Of a stretch of DNA of 64,000 nt, positions 19,216 to 30,716 are shown piece after piece (positions within the stretch are counted from its first letter, which is position 1; every line of letters starts with the position of its first letter). Source of the stretch: Sycon ciliatum (lineage: Eukaryota > Porifera > Calcarea > Leucosolenida > Sycettidae). Both the position numbers and the translations under genes were made by a program. The notes beneath the pieces were generated by a model. That model was not told the DNA's origin. It saw only the letters and a list, made by a program, of their open reading frames with translations, and did not search any database. The stretch spans positions 20,757,108 through 20,821,107 of the forward strand of contig NC_088654.1 in NCBI RefSeq assembly GCF_964019385.1. Direction: 5' to 3'.

Positions 19216-21644
19216 CAATATGACATGTATTTCAATGCATGAATCAACACCGTGGAGACAACAATTTCAATAAAGCAATAACTAGTACTCAGCAGTTTTT
19301 CCAGTTGTATTTGTTCAAGTAAATTGTTGATCATTCTTTTATTTTTAGGACTGTTTTGATATTTTCTGTTCCGCCTATTCTGCAGTTGCATGCGTATAAG
19401 CACCTCAGTCCCGCCCGTTCCTCATTCTTCCTTCCATTTGGTAAATGCTGGTTTTTATACATTGTTTAATTACTCAGCGTTATTTGCAATAATAATTTAA
19501 AAAATGAGGGTAAGTATTAGGTCGCAAGTATCCATGCAAACACACACATCCATTCAAAAAGGCACCTGTTAGAAAAAGTATCTGAATGTTGTCGGTCCCT
19601 TCTTATCTAGGATTGTGCAGGGAATGGCTCAAGTTAGAAAGACTAAAACTTTTATAGCGTAAAGATAATGAGATACCAACACTCTCGTGACAAGGTGGTA
19701 CAATATCAAGTTCAGAAACTACACAAATATCGAAGGAAAATAATAATACTTCGAAGTAGTGACAACAACGTAGTGAGAAAATTAGGTTACATTGTTAAGG
19801 TGGCTCGGCCCACATGCGCGCATCGTAAAAAAAATACCTACTGCTGACACGTGAGCGAAGCGTGCTAGTACTTTTATAAGCGCGACTTGAAGCGTGCAAA
19901 CGTAACATTTGTACTTTTCTGCGTGCTCTCTTCAAACTTCAGCCCTCACCATCATCTACACGGATTTCAAAAGCGTCGACCTCCATTTTGAAAACATGGT
20001 GGCTGGCCGCGCTACCCGTAGGCGCACGTGCCCCCCGCGTGTCTTAGCGCGAGCTTCGAGCTAAAGTAGTAAAGATCATGTCGCCCACTCATTTCCCTGT
20101 GTTTCCCCATTTCTTCGAACTCGCTCAGCTTTTGCTTCGCTTGTGCTTCAGCTCCACGCTGTAGTCTGAGTTTAGTTCTCTTGTCTTCTTCCAGCAGAAT
20201 ACTGCAAACTCTACAGCGCGTCGAGCTTCTCCTAGAAGAGTTTCTTTTGCGTCAAGATAGAGTGTCGATCGTTTCAGTCCTATCTTGCCGTCGTCTCATG
20301 AGCGCCCGAAAGCAACAGTATCTATTTTCTTGGCGTTCCATTTTCTGGCGAACTCATTCACCTACTACTTCTTCCTCTATGAAAGCTTCAGGTGCCTGAG
20401 TTCTCCCACTAGCGACAATCATGCCTTGGAAAGGAACAGGATATTCCTAAGGTACACTGTATGTACAGCCAGTGCAGTTATGTCAGTGTACTGCACTGCA
20501 AAAAGCTACAGCATGCACTGCGCGTAGTTGTTGTTTGGTTTGTCGAGAAAGAATCTCTTTCGCACTCGCGCGGGCCGCGAGGGCGCAGCACGGAAACGGG
20601 TCTATTGAATTCATTTCTTGGTCGATTTTGACAACCAATACGTCGTTGTTTTTCTTTTTCACTGGCTATCCTTTCTCCGCTTCCGAATTGCGATGCCGTC
20701 CACCTGGAAAGCCTTGAAGTGAAATGAGTGGAGGTCGATTTTGGAGGTAATTTTCGGCCAAACGGCAATCAAATCGAAAAATTCGAAGCGGACGATCTGT
20801 TGGTATCTATCGAAAGAAGACGTTGGTCCATAAAAAATCTTTGGAAACTACACCGTATGAACCAAGGAATTACGGTAAGTTTGAGAATTTTGGTGCACTA
20901 GCTGTACGCTGATTGGTCGATTAGCGCGACCGTTGACAAACGGGCCAGTGACGCTTTGTACAGCGTTGGTGAGGGCTGAACTTCAAATTTTTGGACTTTG
21001 TGTTTTGATTCTCCTTGCTTGTGCCATGGCGTTTGTAATGGCTGCCTTTCCTTTCTTCGCATAGTATAGCCAGTTCAGTTGACTTAGTTCTAGCACTAGG
21101 CTCCCAATAAGGCCGCTGCTGCATAGTGTTCGAATTTGGTGGTCCAAGGAGAGAGTTGCATGTCACGTTCAGTCTTTCGCGAGAAAAAAAACACGACAAA
21201 ATACGTCGAGCCTGTTCTGGAGTCTGAGATTGGTGAGGCTTGAAGAACCAGAGCGCGACTCTGCGCAGAATGAGGCAGAAGGATACAAGGAGGAAATCAT
21301 GAAGGAGGAAGTCATGCTTATTCCCGAGGATGTCCTGGTAGGACGAAGGTATGTGTCACACATTTTTTATTTGTTGATTTCCGCCTGGCATGGTCACCTC
21401 GACGTTCGTGATAGATGCTCACCCACCTCTGATCGTCGAGGTGTCCTTGTCAGCCACGTAAACTATTCCTTCTAGGACATCAACGATTGAATTCTCCGGG
21501 TGTGTTTGGATCGTGGAGTTGAGATTACTAGATGAAAGGTTGTATCGTGTCATTGTCTTCATGTGTTCACTATCCATCTATGTTTTTGTTCGTTATTTTT
21601 TGGTTGTCCGATCTGACTTGTGTTGGAACCATTGCTTTACTGCA
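19216..21644. other. Long interval without an assigned gene; CpG-richer part at 19.8-20.1 kb
   Basis: No element that I recognise fills this 2.4-kb stretch. 19800-20070 is richer in CG dinucleotides than its surroundings. A plus-strand open segment at about 21180-21349 encodes a glutamate-rich stretch (EEPERDSAQNEAEGYKEEI) and ends at AAG|GTATGT, a possible splice donor; a CTAG acceptor-like site lies at 21475. GCCCTCACCA at 19942-19951 has an inverted match at 20966-20975. This might be the 5' part of a host gene, but no domain supports it. Confidence 0.25.
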
Positions 21645-22245
21645 CAATTGACTGTGTGAGGATGCCACTTTTGAAGATACAGTCTGGTTGTACATATTGG
21701 CTGCGTGAGGATGCCACTTTTGAAGATACAGTCTGGTTGTACATATTGGCTGTGTGAGGATGCCACTTTTGAAGATACAGTCTGGTTGTACATATTGGCT
21801 GTGTGAGGATGCCACTTTTGAAGATACAGTCTGGTTGTACATATTGGCTGTGTGACGATGCCACTTTTGAAGATACAGTCTGGTTGTACATATTGGCTGT
21901 GTGAGGATGCCACTTTTGAAGATACAGTCTGGTTGTACATATTGGCTGTGTGAGGATGCCACTTTTGAAGATACAGTCTGGTTGTACATATTGGCTGTGT
22001 GAGGATGCCACTTTTGAAGATACAGTCTGGTTGTACATATTGGCTGTGTGAGGATGCCACTTTTGAAGATACAGTCTGGTTGTACATATTGGCTGTGTGA
22101 GGATGCCACTTTTGAAGATACAGTCTGGTTGTACATATTGGCTGTGTGAGGATGCCACTTTTGAAGATACAGTCTGGTTGTACATATTGGCTGTGTGAGG
22201 ATGCCACTTTTGAAGATACAGTCTGGTTGTACATATTGGCTGTGT
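21645..22245 (+). repeat. 49-bp minisatellite, about 12 copies
   Basis: The unit contains GGATGCCACTTTTGAAGATA and TCTGGTTGTACATATTGG and is repeated about 12 times with very few differences (a single CGTGAGG in the first full copies, one GTGACG). Because 49 is not a multiple of three, all three minus-strand frames stay open, which makes false repeat proteins of about 190-220 residues. Confidence 0.95.
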
Positions 22246-22429
22246 AAATTTTACATTAGTTAATATTTGTGACATAAAATCCAGTGTAAAACACAAGCCT
22301 ATTGTCACAGTGATGTTAAAGTTTAATTTTTCACTCCATTATCCGTGACTGTGCTAAGTCCTAGTTTATACAGTTGGACAATGAATCTCATTCTGTGAAC
22401 TATGTGTTCCCAGAATTATTCACTGAATT

Positions 22430-23147
22430 CATGTACAAGCTTCAGTGCATCGAAAGCCCACAACAGCTGACCAACATTGTCCCACCAGCTGCACCCACTG
22501 TGGTTCGTCCACGAACCCGACACACGCATGCGGTGACCCATCCTCACCAGCTCCTCAATACCCTACCACCAGCTGCACCGGAGTACATCAGCCGGTCCTT
22601 CCCGTTTGCCCACATCAGTTTGTGGAATCAACTGCCACCCTCCCTGTTCCAGCCACCAATGTCGCTGCAACGGCTGCACCGCTTCAAGGCAGCTGCATGG
22701 AAGCACTTGCCACACACTGACTGGCTGTGGGCTACAGACCACCTCTGAAAGCCACTGCTGCACACACCTGCAACAAAGTTGCCAGCCACTCTGGTCTAGA
22801 TTCACCCTGCGTTATCACTCCAGAGCTACCCACACATCTCTCAATCTGCCCCTTTTTTTCCACTATTATTATTCCTTTCTTGTTTGTTTTGTCTTATTTT
22901 TTTATTTCACTTTTTTGTCTTTAGTCACTTTCTTATGTTGGCTCATTATAAACTTATGATTAATTTTGATGCATACATGGCACTGTGACGCCGAGACCCA
23001 TGGTCGGCAGAGTCCATGTATTTCATCAGCACAGCTATTAACTGGCGTTGTGGATAGCGCTTACCCAGTCCAATGTACTTTTTGTCTGTCAACATGATTT
23101 GTAGGTTTGTGTTCTCTTTAAAAAAAATTAAAAATTAAAAAAATACC
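22430..23147 (+). pseudogene. LINE C-terminus and 3' end
   Basis: The plus-strand frame ends with SFPFAHISLWNQLPPSLFQ then LHRFKAAAWKHL and a stop at 22748. This resembles the usual end of CR1/Jockey-like reverse-transcriptase proteins (F-x-x-x-x-I-x-x-W-N-x-L-P, then F-K). About 400 bp of 3' untranslated sequence follows, closing in an A-rich run at 23121-23147. The catalytic domain is absent (5' truncation). Confidence 0.65.
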
Positions 23148-23175
23148 ATTCTTGAACCATGGTGCAGAATACATA

Positions 23176-23860
23176 CTTATTCCCGTAGCTATGCAGAAGA
23201 CGTTACTTCAGTAACGTCTGGCGCTAGCCAGGGTCCACACAGCTTTAATTTGGTATTTGTGTGTTTGTGTGTTTGTGTCACGCCTGGCGCTATCCCGTAT
23301 CAGTCCCGTACCGTACCGTACCATCAAACACAGCTGGCCACATACAGCTGGCCGCACTATTCAAATAGGGCTTTCAAACGCAAGATCATAACGTGAAGTA
23401 ACTTGGAAGACTGAGTATGAATGCGAAGTGTATTGGGGAATGCGTGTAGGGCGATAGTGCGGGTTCGAATCCCAGGTTATGCTTAAAAAAAAAGGAGATT
23501 TGAAAAAATTATTACATCCTTTTGCTTTTTTTGCCTAGGTCACCAAGGCGGTAGACGGTGTCGTATTATCCTCGACCGTACCTGTCCCGCACTGTACTAT
23601 CAACGACGGCTGGCCACATTGCATATTCAAATAGGGCTTTCAAATGCAAGATCATAACGTGAAGCAACTTGGAAGAATTAGTTTGTATGCGAAGTGTATC
23701 GGGGGATGCATGCAGGGCGATAGTGCGGGTTGGAATCCCAGGTTATGTCTTTACAAAAAAAGGAGAAATTTATAAGAATTTATAACATCTCTATGCTTTT
23801 TTTGTCTAGGTCATCAAGGCAAAAAAGCATAGCGTAGGGCCCTGAGCTTCCAAGCTCTCT
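23176..23860 (-). repeat. Repeat family R-A, two partial copies in tandem
   Basis: 23369-23482 and 23635-23745 are direct copies containing GATCATAACGTGAAG and a canonical B-box, GGTTCGAATCCC (first copy; GGTTGGAATCCC in the second). The left end carries ACGTTACTTCAGTAACGT, a near-perfect palindrome. The family recurs at 49969-50500, 51391-52660 and 53803-54105. No A box at tRNA spacing is clear, so SINE origin is not proved. Confidence 0.7.
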
Positions 23861-24223
23861 CGTTTGTACTATATTTCTGCAATTGCGAAATGCACCAAAT
23901 TGTTGTAATATCCTAAGGAAAGTAAGATAATACAATTATCAATGGTGGGTATGTGTCATAGTTGTGGCCTACATAGATTAGACTAAAAAGTCTGAGGAAG
24001 ATGCAGTTCAACAGGAAACAGAACAGCTTTTTCTTATTGGAAATGGCAAAATTTCATGTATTGATGCCTCTCCAAAAAAACAACTCACACGACGCCAAAC
24101 ATATCGGTACCCCCATTTTTTTAGACAATCAACATAAGCACTACCCAAGGAACAAATTCCCAGGTTTATATGCACTTTGCATGTTTTTTAACTTTTGGAG
24201 TTTGGTGGTGTGAGCCTCCTTAA
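23861..24223. other. No recognised feature
   Basis: AT-rich sequence with a short open frame (24001-24213) lacking any recognisable domain. Confidence 0.3.
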
Positions 24224-24859
24224 CCCTTTGCATGCTGAGCCCCTTTTCTCCAATGCACTGGCTTTCCAGCGCACTAACTCTCTTGGTGGAGTATGCGCTC
24301 ACAGCTCCGAACGAAATGTATTCTCATTTCACTCCACCTTGACGGATTTTCATCATCCTGGGCTCGTTGGAAAGATCAGGACCAAGCGAATCCGTGCCTC
24401 GGAACGGCGCAACAACTCAATTTCACATTCTTGTTCGGCTTCTTACCCAAATTCAACCGATTATCACGATTCAAACTGCGCTGCAAAGCTGAGATCCAAG
24501 CGCTTCATTTGATGTCCATCACCCGTACGCCGTGCCAAAGGGAAATCCCCTGGCACGCTCCTCAACAAAAAGAAGTCATGAACAAAAAAATTCGCGTTCC
24601 CTCTGGCTCGTGTTTTTCGTGTTCATCTTGTTGCCGCTCAATCCTATCTTATCGCAAAGAACGTTATATCCCCGGAAAGATGAGGTCAAGACCTTTCCAA
24701 CGGTGTATTGATTGTTGCGATGTGTTTATGTTTGACGAAGTTACGAAAGTTTGTACACTGGTCTTTGCACTTGCGATATATCGCGCGAATATTTTTGCGA
24801 GTTAACTCGTACGTAGTGGATCAGGTCATGCATAAAGCCCGTACTCAGCACGCAAAGGG
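24224..24859. mobile_element. piggyBac-type MITE
   Basis: Ends CCCTTTGCATGCTGAG and a near-complement (CTCAGCACGCAAAGGG) lie within TTAA duplications (24220-24223 and 24860-24863). Both the TTAA target and the CCC start are typical of piggyBac. The 636-bp interior has an open frame of 170 codons (24293-24805) without transposase motifs. Confidence 0.85.
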
Positions 24860-24917
24860 TTAAGTAGTCATTAATCCCTGCCCACCCAGTTCATCCTAAC
24901 TATTTTCTCCTCTCTCA

Positions 24918-25195
24918 CACTTTTATGACTTGTGGCCAGGCACAATGGGTATATGGATGTGACTGATGGGGTCTTTCTCGGCACTTGTGCCAAGGGTTGT
25001 GAGACTTATCCACTCACCCCCACCGTTAGGAGTCGCATCTGCCGCTAGGGTTTACAGGGTGTTAGCAACCATCGTGAGTTCCCTTCGGGAACGGACAAGA
25101 TAATTTACTTTTTTATATACTTTTTTTACACTTCCATCTCTTATTGGCCACTGGTTATCGTGAGAATAAAGATTTGAAACAACAACAACAACAAA
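24918..25195 (+). repeat. SINE-like copy followed by LINE-type tail
   Basis: 24925-25040 matches the core of the minus-strand SINE at 517-640 (ACTTGTGGCCAGGCACAA, then CGGCACTTGTGCC). It ends with CTCTTATTGGCCACTGG ... GTGAGAATAAAG and CAA repeats, the tail shared with LINE copies at 11.5 kb. A SINE that borrowed a LINE tail is one explanation; adjacent elements are another. Confidence 0.5.
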
Positions 25196-25530
25196 TGGTG
25201 CCACTGTGAGAATAAAAAATTCTAAAACAAGTACAAGTACTGTCTAAGCTGAAAATGTACGGTCACAAATCTGAGCCAAATTGCCGCTGTGTCTTGGCCT
25301 AGGCGTGGCAGGCGCTGACTGATGTACCTGCCAGCTATGTCCAGCTGTTCAAAAGCATCAGCCATTCTCTGCAGAATGTGGGGATAGCTGGCACCGCCCT
25401 TGCATGGTTTGCAAGCTACCTAACAAACCGCGTTAGGAGAGTTCGAGTAGGACAGGAACTTGGTGATACCCGTCCATGCACAGGAGGTGTCCCTCAAGGC
25501 TCTGTCCTTGGGCCACTGCTCTTTTGTATA

Positions 25531-25942
25531 CTGTAAAAGCCATACAGTCAACTTCGCTAATAACGACTGCGGATATAACGACAATTCGCGAATAACGACA
25601 GAATTTTCATGCCCAGAGCAAAGTCACATCCAACTGTAATACTGTAATGGGGCTTCGGGTATAACGACACTTCGCGAATAAGGACACCTTTTTCGCGCCC
25701 CACAGAGTGTCGTTATAAGCGAAGTTGACTGTATATAAAAATAACGAAGTGCTGACTCTAACGAGTTAACGAGGAGAAATCTGTCGTTAAAATAGAAAAG
25801 AAATTGTTATACAGAAATCAACACATATACTGTCCTATTGAGCGTTGAGAATGAGTGAGAATAGTTAGCTTTGGTACACGTAAACTAGTCAATTTTGGGA
25901 AATCGTTTTATATGCGCCTCGTTAGAATAAAGGCTTTTACAG
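25531..25942. mobile_element. TA-flanked MITE, CTGTAAAAGCC termini
   Basis: Ends CTGTAAAAGCC and GGCTTTTACAG with TA on both sides (25529-25530, 25943-25944). It interrupts a LINE and is interrupted at 25545 by another MITE. Non-coding, AT-rich. Confidence 0.85.
25545..25731. mobile_element. Short Tigger/pogo-like MITE inside a MITE
   Basis: Ends CAGTCAACTTCGC and GCGAAGTTGACTG with TA at 25543-25544 and 25732-25733. It is a 187-bp relative of the 716-bp element at 1244-1959 and keeps the ATAACGAC phrases. Confidence 0.88.
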
Positions 25943-26260
25943 TATACATCCACAATTCTTCAGGCATTAATCTAACAAACTCTTCGCAGATGATATAACC
26001 TTCCATATCCGTAGCCATTCCTGTCAAACAGTAACTATCCGACTGAGTGAGGTCCTGGCTGCTCTCGATGGCTGCTCTCGATGGCTATCTTGACAGGAAA
26101 GGACTTTATTGAATGCACCTAAGACCCAGGTTTTTTAATACTTCGTCGCCATGGCACAGATATGCCACCTGGTACAGTAGTTATCTGTCATGACACCCCC
26201 ATTGCCCCCTCTGCTTCCGCCCGCTCTTTAGGAATATTACTTGGTCCGACTTATTAAAAT

Positions 26261-27384
26261 GTGCGCTTCACTTCAAAACTCAAGCATATGTACAAAGGAG
26301 CACCTGTACTAAAAAATCAACCAAGAGACGGTAGATAGATAACTACTGTGTCGTTTCTTGGCCTGACCTTCTAGTTTTCATCGCTGCTGGTGCCTCAGGG
26401 CGCATCTGCAAGTGCGTCAACCTGCAAAACGTCGACATTTTTTTCATCTCCTCCAAGCTACACTGCGCTTCTTTGATTTTTTTTCACACCATAGGCACGA
26501 TTTAGACGATCGACTTCGCCTCCTCCTCGTGCAGTACGACAACCAGAATGGTGGCTGTAGGTATTTTTGCCTGAAGCTCCCACGACACCTCCAAATGAGG
26601 CGAAAAAGTAAACCACCACGGATAAAAAATCACTTCTGACCACCGTGTACCGCGCACGTAGGTCTACTGAGCCTGATCTGTGTCGACATATCATGCAGTC
26701 AGACCATGCGTGCTCTTCCCTGCCTGTTTCACGAATCCACTGGCCCCGCGGAGACTGGCGATCTTGTGACGTATCGCGATCGCGGCTCCGAGGACTACGC
26801 ACGGTATCCGCCGGATAATTCACCCTTTCTGCGCTTCAGTTTTCCAGCCAGGTTGTCGCCTGAAAGTCGACCTCAATGCCGGTTATTTATTTCGATCAAC
26901 TTTTTGACAATCACTTCTGTGATCTTGATTCATCGGCCGCCACATCGTGAACGACTGGGAGAGAGATCAGCAAACTGGACGGAGCGATGCTGGTGCTTTC
27001 TGCCAAGTTTCTGGATGACGCGTTTGCTGAAATTCTGCCAAGGAAACAGCGATTGCAGCGATTTCAATCCGCCAGGAGGCACTCGAGAACGATCGCCCAG
27101 GAGGTTCTGGTACTCCGTGACAATCCCCCATCGCAGCGGGGTGTTGATTTCAGCACCAGGCCTTCTCTGTGTTGCGCGAGAAGCAACAGGAGTCCTCTGA
27201 CGACAAAATGTGGACGCAAAATGCTCGAGTCGACTAGGATCCCAAGCCGCTGACTCCGTTGGAGTTCGAGCCATTTCTTCTTCAACATCACAAATTGATA
27301 ACTGAAGGGTACAAGTAGTGTTAGGTAGCTGTAAAGTTTATTCCGTCCTGAGATAATTTGAATTTGTTTGGTTGACGCTCAAAG
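26261..27384. other. No assigned gene
   Basis: Several open frames overlap on both strands between 26412 and 27291. A minus-strand one (26930-27274) contains a plausible but unrecognised sequence (TPLRWGIVTEYQNLLGD). No domain, repeat or splice pattern supports a gene. GGTCCGACTTATTAAAATG at 26246 has an inverted match at 27393-27411. Confidence 0.25.
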
Positions 27385-27414
27385 CGAAATGCACATTTTA
27401 ATAAGTCGGACCGG

Positions 27415-27484
27415 CAAGTAGTTGATAAGCATCCATATCCTTTTCTGACCAAGTAGTTGATAAGCATCCATATCCTTTTCTGAC
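27415..27484 (+). repeat. 35-bp tandem duplication
   Basis: The unit containing AGTTGATAAGCATCCATATC is present twice in a row without visible difference. Confidence 0.9.
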
Positions 27485-27639
27485 CAAGTAGCAGCGGTGT
27501 GTATCTGATAACAAGAAAGGAGAAGCCTTTGTCCAGGCAAAACAGAATATCAGTATATTTGGCAAGCGACTGTTCTACCTCTCTATAATTTAGTCTACTC
27601 TTGAGTATTCTAGCACCGCTTATGTACACTGTTGGTCGC

Positions 27640-27900
27640 AAGCTCTTTATAACAAACGTCTTGCTGCAAGCCGCTTAGCCCTAAAGAGATATTTTCCTTG
27701 GATAGAACGACTCCAACTGCCCTTCTCTACAGGAACACCAATGTATACACCCTTGAACAACGCCTCAATTTCAAGACCTATGTATTTGTGTATCGCTCCC
27801 TGAATAGCCTTGCTTGCTCTCTCCTACAAGACCGCTTTACTGTTCGTGCTCATAGTGATTACACTGATGTTCTTACGTAGACACTGACCAGTGCAATGCA
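27640..27900 (+). pseudogene. LINE C-terminal fragment
   Basis: The plus strand encodes KRYFPWIERLQLPF ... LEQRLNFKTYVFVYRSLNSL, resembling the segment after the reverse transcriptase in CR1/Jockey-like LINEs (R-R-x-x-x-x-x-M-x-x-x-F-K-x-L-x). Only about 80 codons are present. Weakly supported. Confidence 0.4.
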
Positions 27901-29125
27901 ATGCACTGCTACCTGCTTACCGCCTTTCTAATTCACCTGCTGAATTTTGAGTATCCATCAAGACTTTCTTTCTTATGGTTCCCTGGAAAAAGGCGATGAC
28001 CCCTCACGACCGTTCAAGTGATCCTAGCGCTGGCAATCTAATATGGCGGCCGTTACGTCACAGATTTTCAAATTTTTGAATTTCTCGTATCCCAATCATC
28101 TAAAAAGTTGGACCAAAGTTGATACGAATCAAGGCCTTTCTGACTTACTTCGCTGCTGTTAGTCTGAGGAAATCGGTTCTCCGAAACTGGAAATCATCAA
28201 GGAGCGTTTTGATGCCTTTTCCACCCGTCTCCTCCATCCTCATCCTGCGCTACGCGAGGTGTTTGCTGGTTGGCGATCGAAGCGAGGATGAGATGTAGAT
28301 GACTAACTTCTTGCTGCTTATCATGCGTCGTGGAGTTTTGGGGGATTGTTAGTGAGTTTTTACGGGTGCAGGCATCCTTCGTCTGCCCAAAAATTGAAAT
28401 TCGTTCCAAGTTACTCCGCGGAAACGAAAGTCACTCGTCACCCATTTCCGAGCTTTTTGTGTTATTGGAACAGACAATATTCACTCATGGACGAGCGTCG
28501 TGCCATTTTACTGTCAAGGTGTGGAGTTGGTGGCCAGGAAATAGTCAGCCGGACTCAGACAACCAAGTACACCGTCTCATACTTCAGAAAACAATATTGC
28601 AGGCCCTGAAAAAAGTGAAAATTGATGTTGGCCATGCATGATGTATACAATACCATGTATATGTATGTGCATCCAAACTGACTTTACATTCTATGTGCAG
28701 ATTTTGTACGAATCCACTTGAGCGAACTTGCAGGGGATGAGAGGGTTGTGGCTGTGCTGAGCCAGTAGTATGGGTTGCACACACACACTCTCTCTCTCGC
28801 GCGCGCACGCTACGCAACCAAAGCGTCTCCGAAATGGAGAGATGGCCAAAATTTGAGCAGAGCTGACATTGTGCCACTCATCCACACTGCCAAAGTCTTG
28901 CACTAGCAAGTAAAATAGTTTGCTTCCACATCAACCATCACTGCAACTGTTCGCCAAGTTTCTTCATCATTCACACCAACTGCACCAACTGTCACAGCTG
29001 TAACAACAGGACCGGCACTGCGACAAGTCATATTATGATTGTAACAGTTGGAAGAGAACATTATCAGTGCAGGGAGATAAACTGTGAGTAATTCTAGTCA
29101 GACAAAACAGACATAAGTCACGCAA
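27901..29125. other. No assigned gene
   Basis: Open frames at 28330-28641 (plus) and 28584-28909 (minus) overlap and show no domain. A short CT/CG microsatellite lies at 28777-28808. Confidence 0.3.
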
Positions 29126-29162
29126 AAGCAAGAGAGGATTTCTTCTGCACGCATAGCCGTGG

Positions 29163-29193
<31 letters not shown>
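29126..29193. repeat. CA microsatellite with a flank duplicated at 30752-30805
   Basis: TTTCTTCTGCACGCATAGCC followed by (AC)n here matches TTTCTTCTGCACTCATAGCC followed by (AC)n at 30764-30846. The LINE lies between the two. Confidence 0.75.
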
Positions 29194-29194
<1 letters not shown>

Positions 29195-29196
<2 letters not shown>

Positions 29197-30640
29197 GTCC
29201 TGTCCTGTCCTGTAGAGCCACTGCCACAGGGGTCACATGGGCCCCGGAGGGGCATCAGAGAGGAAGATGGAGCACGCAGCCTGATGACGCCGGAGATGGT
29301 GGGGCAAACGGAACCGGCGAGAACACACGCATACATGGCTGAACGAATTACTCTGATGGGCAGTCGGGCGCGGGCCAGTCCTCGAGCACCGGTGACGACC
29401 GCGGCCTTGCACAGACCGAAAGCAGCGGTCACACACAGCACAGTGCACAGCACAGCAGGCATCCTGCACATAGACTTGCCGGGGCTCGGGAGGCTGAGGC
29501 TGAGGTGCGGAACAGCGGTGAACGGCTAGACCACCCTTGCTTCGAAACCAACGCCCACAATATCCACAGTGGCAAGCCCCTTGCTGCTCAGCAATCGGCT
29601 TTGCCCGCTCAATCACACATTTGTGGCGAGCACGATCTCCAGGGCGCGAGATTGACCGATTGCAATCCGCACATACCACTGGGTCAGGCTGAGGCACATT
29701 CTCCACAGGCTCGGCGTACATAGTCCGCCAGTCAGCGCTTGACTCACAGGCGATAGGGTACCATTCCTTGGCGAGGCCACGAACTCTTAGGTCGGAGACA
29801 ACGCAATCCTTCCAGCGCTTGTGAGGGCCATGTGCTGGGCGGCGTGTGGGAAGTGAGCCAAGCAGGATCTGTCTCGGCATCCGGCTACTGTCCATTCGGG
29901 CAACATGGCCCAGCCACTCTAGGCGACGCTGTGCGACCTTCACGCAGATGGTATCAGTGTCACCCCACATCTCCAAAAGTTTGGCGCTGGTCAGGATTGC
30001 TGAAGATGGTTCCTTGCAAGGCGCCACAAGCACGTGAGGCATGCGCAATCCGAGCAGTGATGTCCTGTGTCGACCGGCCACCGCGATGAGGGAGAGATCC
30101 CAGATACCGGAACTCCGAAACACACTCGATGACCCCTTTCTTTGTGATGGGGACCAACGTGGCGTCCACCCACTCCTGCGGGACCACCCCAGCATGCCAC
30201 ACATCGCCAAACAGCTCCACAAGCTTGGCGGTGAGGTCAGGGCCACCCCTCTTTAGCATCTCAGGGAGGATGCCAGAGGCTCCAGCAGACTTGCCGTTCT
30301 GTGGGCGGGAGATAGCGCGGCTGACTTCACGGAGAGTCGGCGCCTCAGCAAGATGATCAGCCTCCTGTCGCTGTGGGATGTTGTCCAGGGCATTGCGATT
30401 CCATGCACTTGCCACGTTGAGGACACCGTCAAAGTGTCTTCCCCACTGGTGGCTCTGCTCCTCTGGTGAACTACAGATGTTACCGTTCTCATCCAGCACG
30501 GCGGAAGTGCGCACAGGGGCGAGGCCCCGGGTACAAGACTGGAGGTCATGGATGCACTTCCATACAATCGCTCCATTGAATCTCGACTCTGTGGCCGCCT
30601 GTGCCTTTGCCTTTATCCAGTCTACCCTAGCCGAGGATAT
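29195..30640 (-). pseudogene. LINE with C-terminal C2H2 fingers and no reverse-transcriptase core
   Basis: On the minus strand the 5' part (30640-30135) reads up to DATLVPITKKG, the segment just before the reverse-transcriptase palm. It then passes within one open frame to SEFRYLGSLPHRGG, which normally follows the palm and thumb, so the catalytic core with its FADD box is missing. Downstream (with one frame change near 30000) come RRLEWLGHVARMD and HKRWKDCVVSDL, typical of a LINE C-terminus. Four zinc-finger-like units follow: CADCNRS..RARHKC, CGYCGRWFRSKGGLAVH, CAVCDRCFR..RGRHRC and VCVCSRRFR..LRRHQ. The 5' end is cut at a CA microsatellite. It cannot encode an active enzyme. Confidence 0.7.
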
Positions 30641-30641
30641 G

Positions 30642-30642
30642 G

Positions 30643-30713
<71 letters not shown>
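30642..30713. repeat. CA microsatellite
   Basis: About 36 uninterrupted CA units. It produces the false CVCVCV protein on the minus strand. Confidence 0.98.

Positions 30714-30716
<3 letters not shown>

Larger units (their letters stand above)
25248..26260 (+). pseudogene. LINE reverse-transcriptase fragment, split by nested MITEs
   Basis: The left piece encodes LFKSISHSLQNVGIAGTALA then GVPQGSVLGPLLF (up to 25528), a classic non-LTR reverse-transcriptase block. The right piece (25943-26260) continues with YIHNSSGI and, later, GILLGPTY. Between them is a 412-bp MITE, itself split by a 187-bp MITE. Stops and frame changes show decay. A short related piece lies at 32980-33097. CR1/Jockey-like by motif; clade not fixed. 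Confidence 0.75.

Noticed and set aside
21645-22245. CRISPR-like array
   Set aside because: The repeats are contiguous without unique spacers, and the setting is eukaryotic.
21570-22308. Three minus-strand repeat proteins (YNQTVSSKVASSHS type)
   Set aside because: All three frames of the 49-bp minisatellite are open; the phrases are the same DNA read in three phases.
23440-23490. tRNA gene suggested by GGTTCGAATCCC
   Set aside because: No acceptor stem, anticodon arm or A box at proper spacing, and the motif belongs to repeat family R-A.
26412-27291. Overlapping open frames on both strands
   Set aside because: No domain, codon pattern or splice context separates them; at most unassigned.
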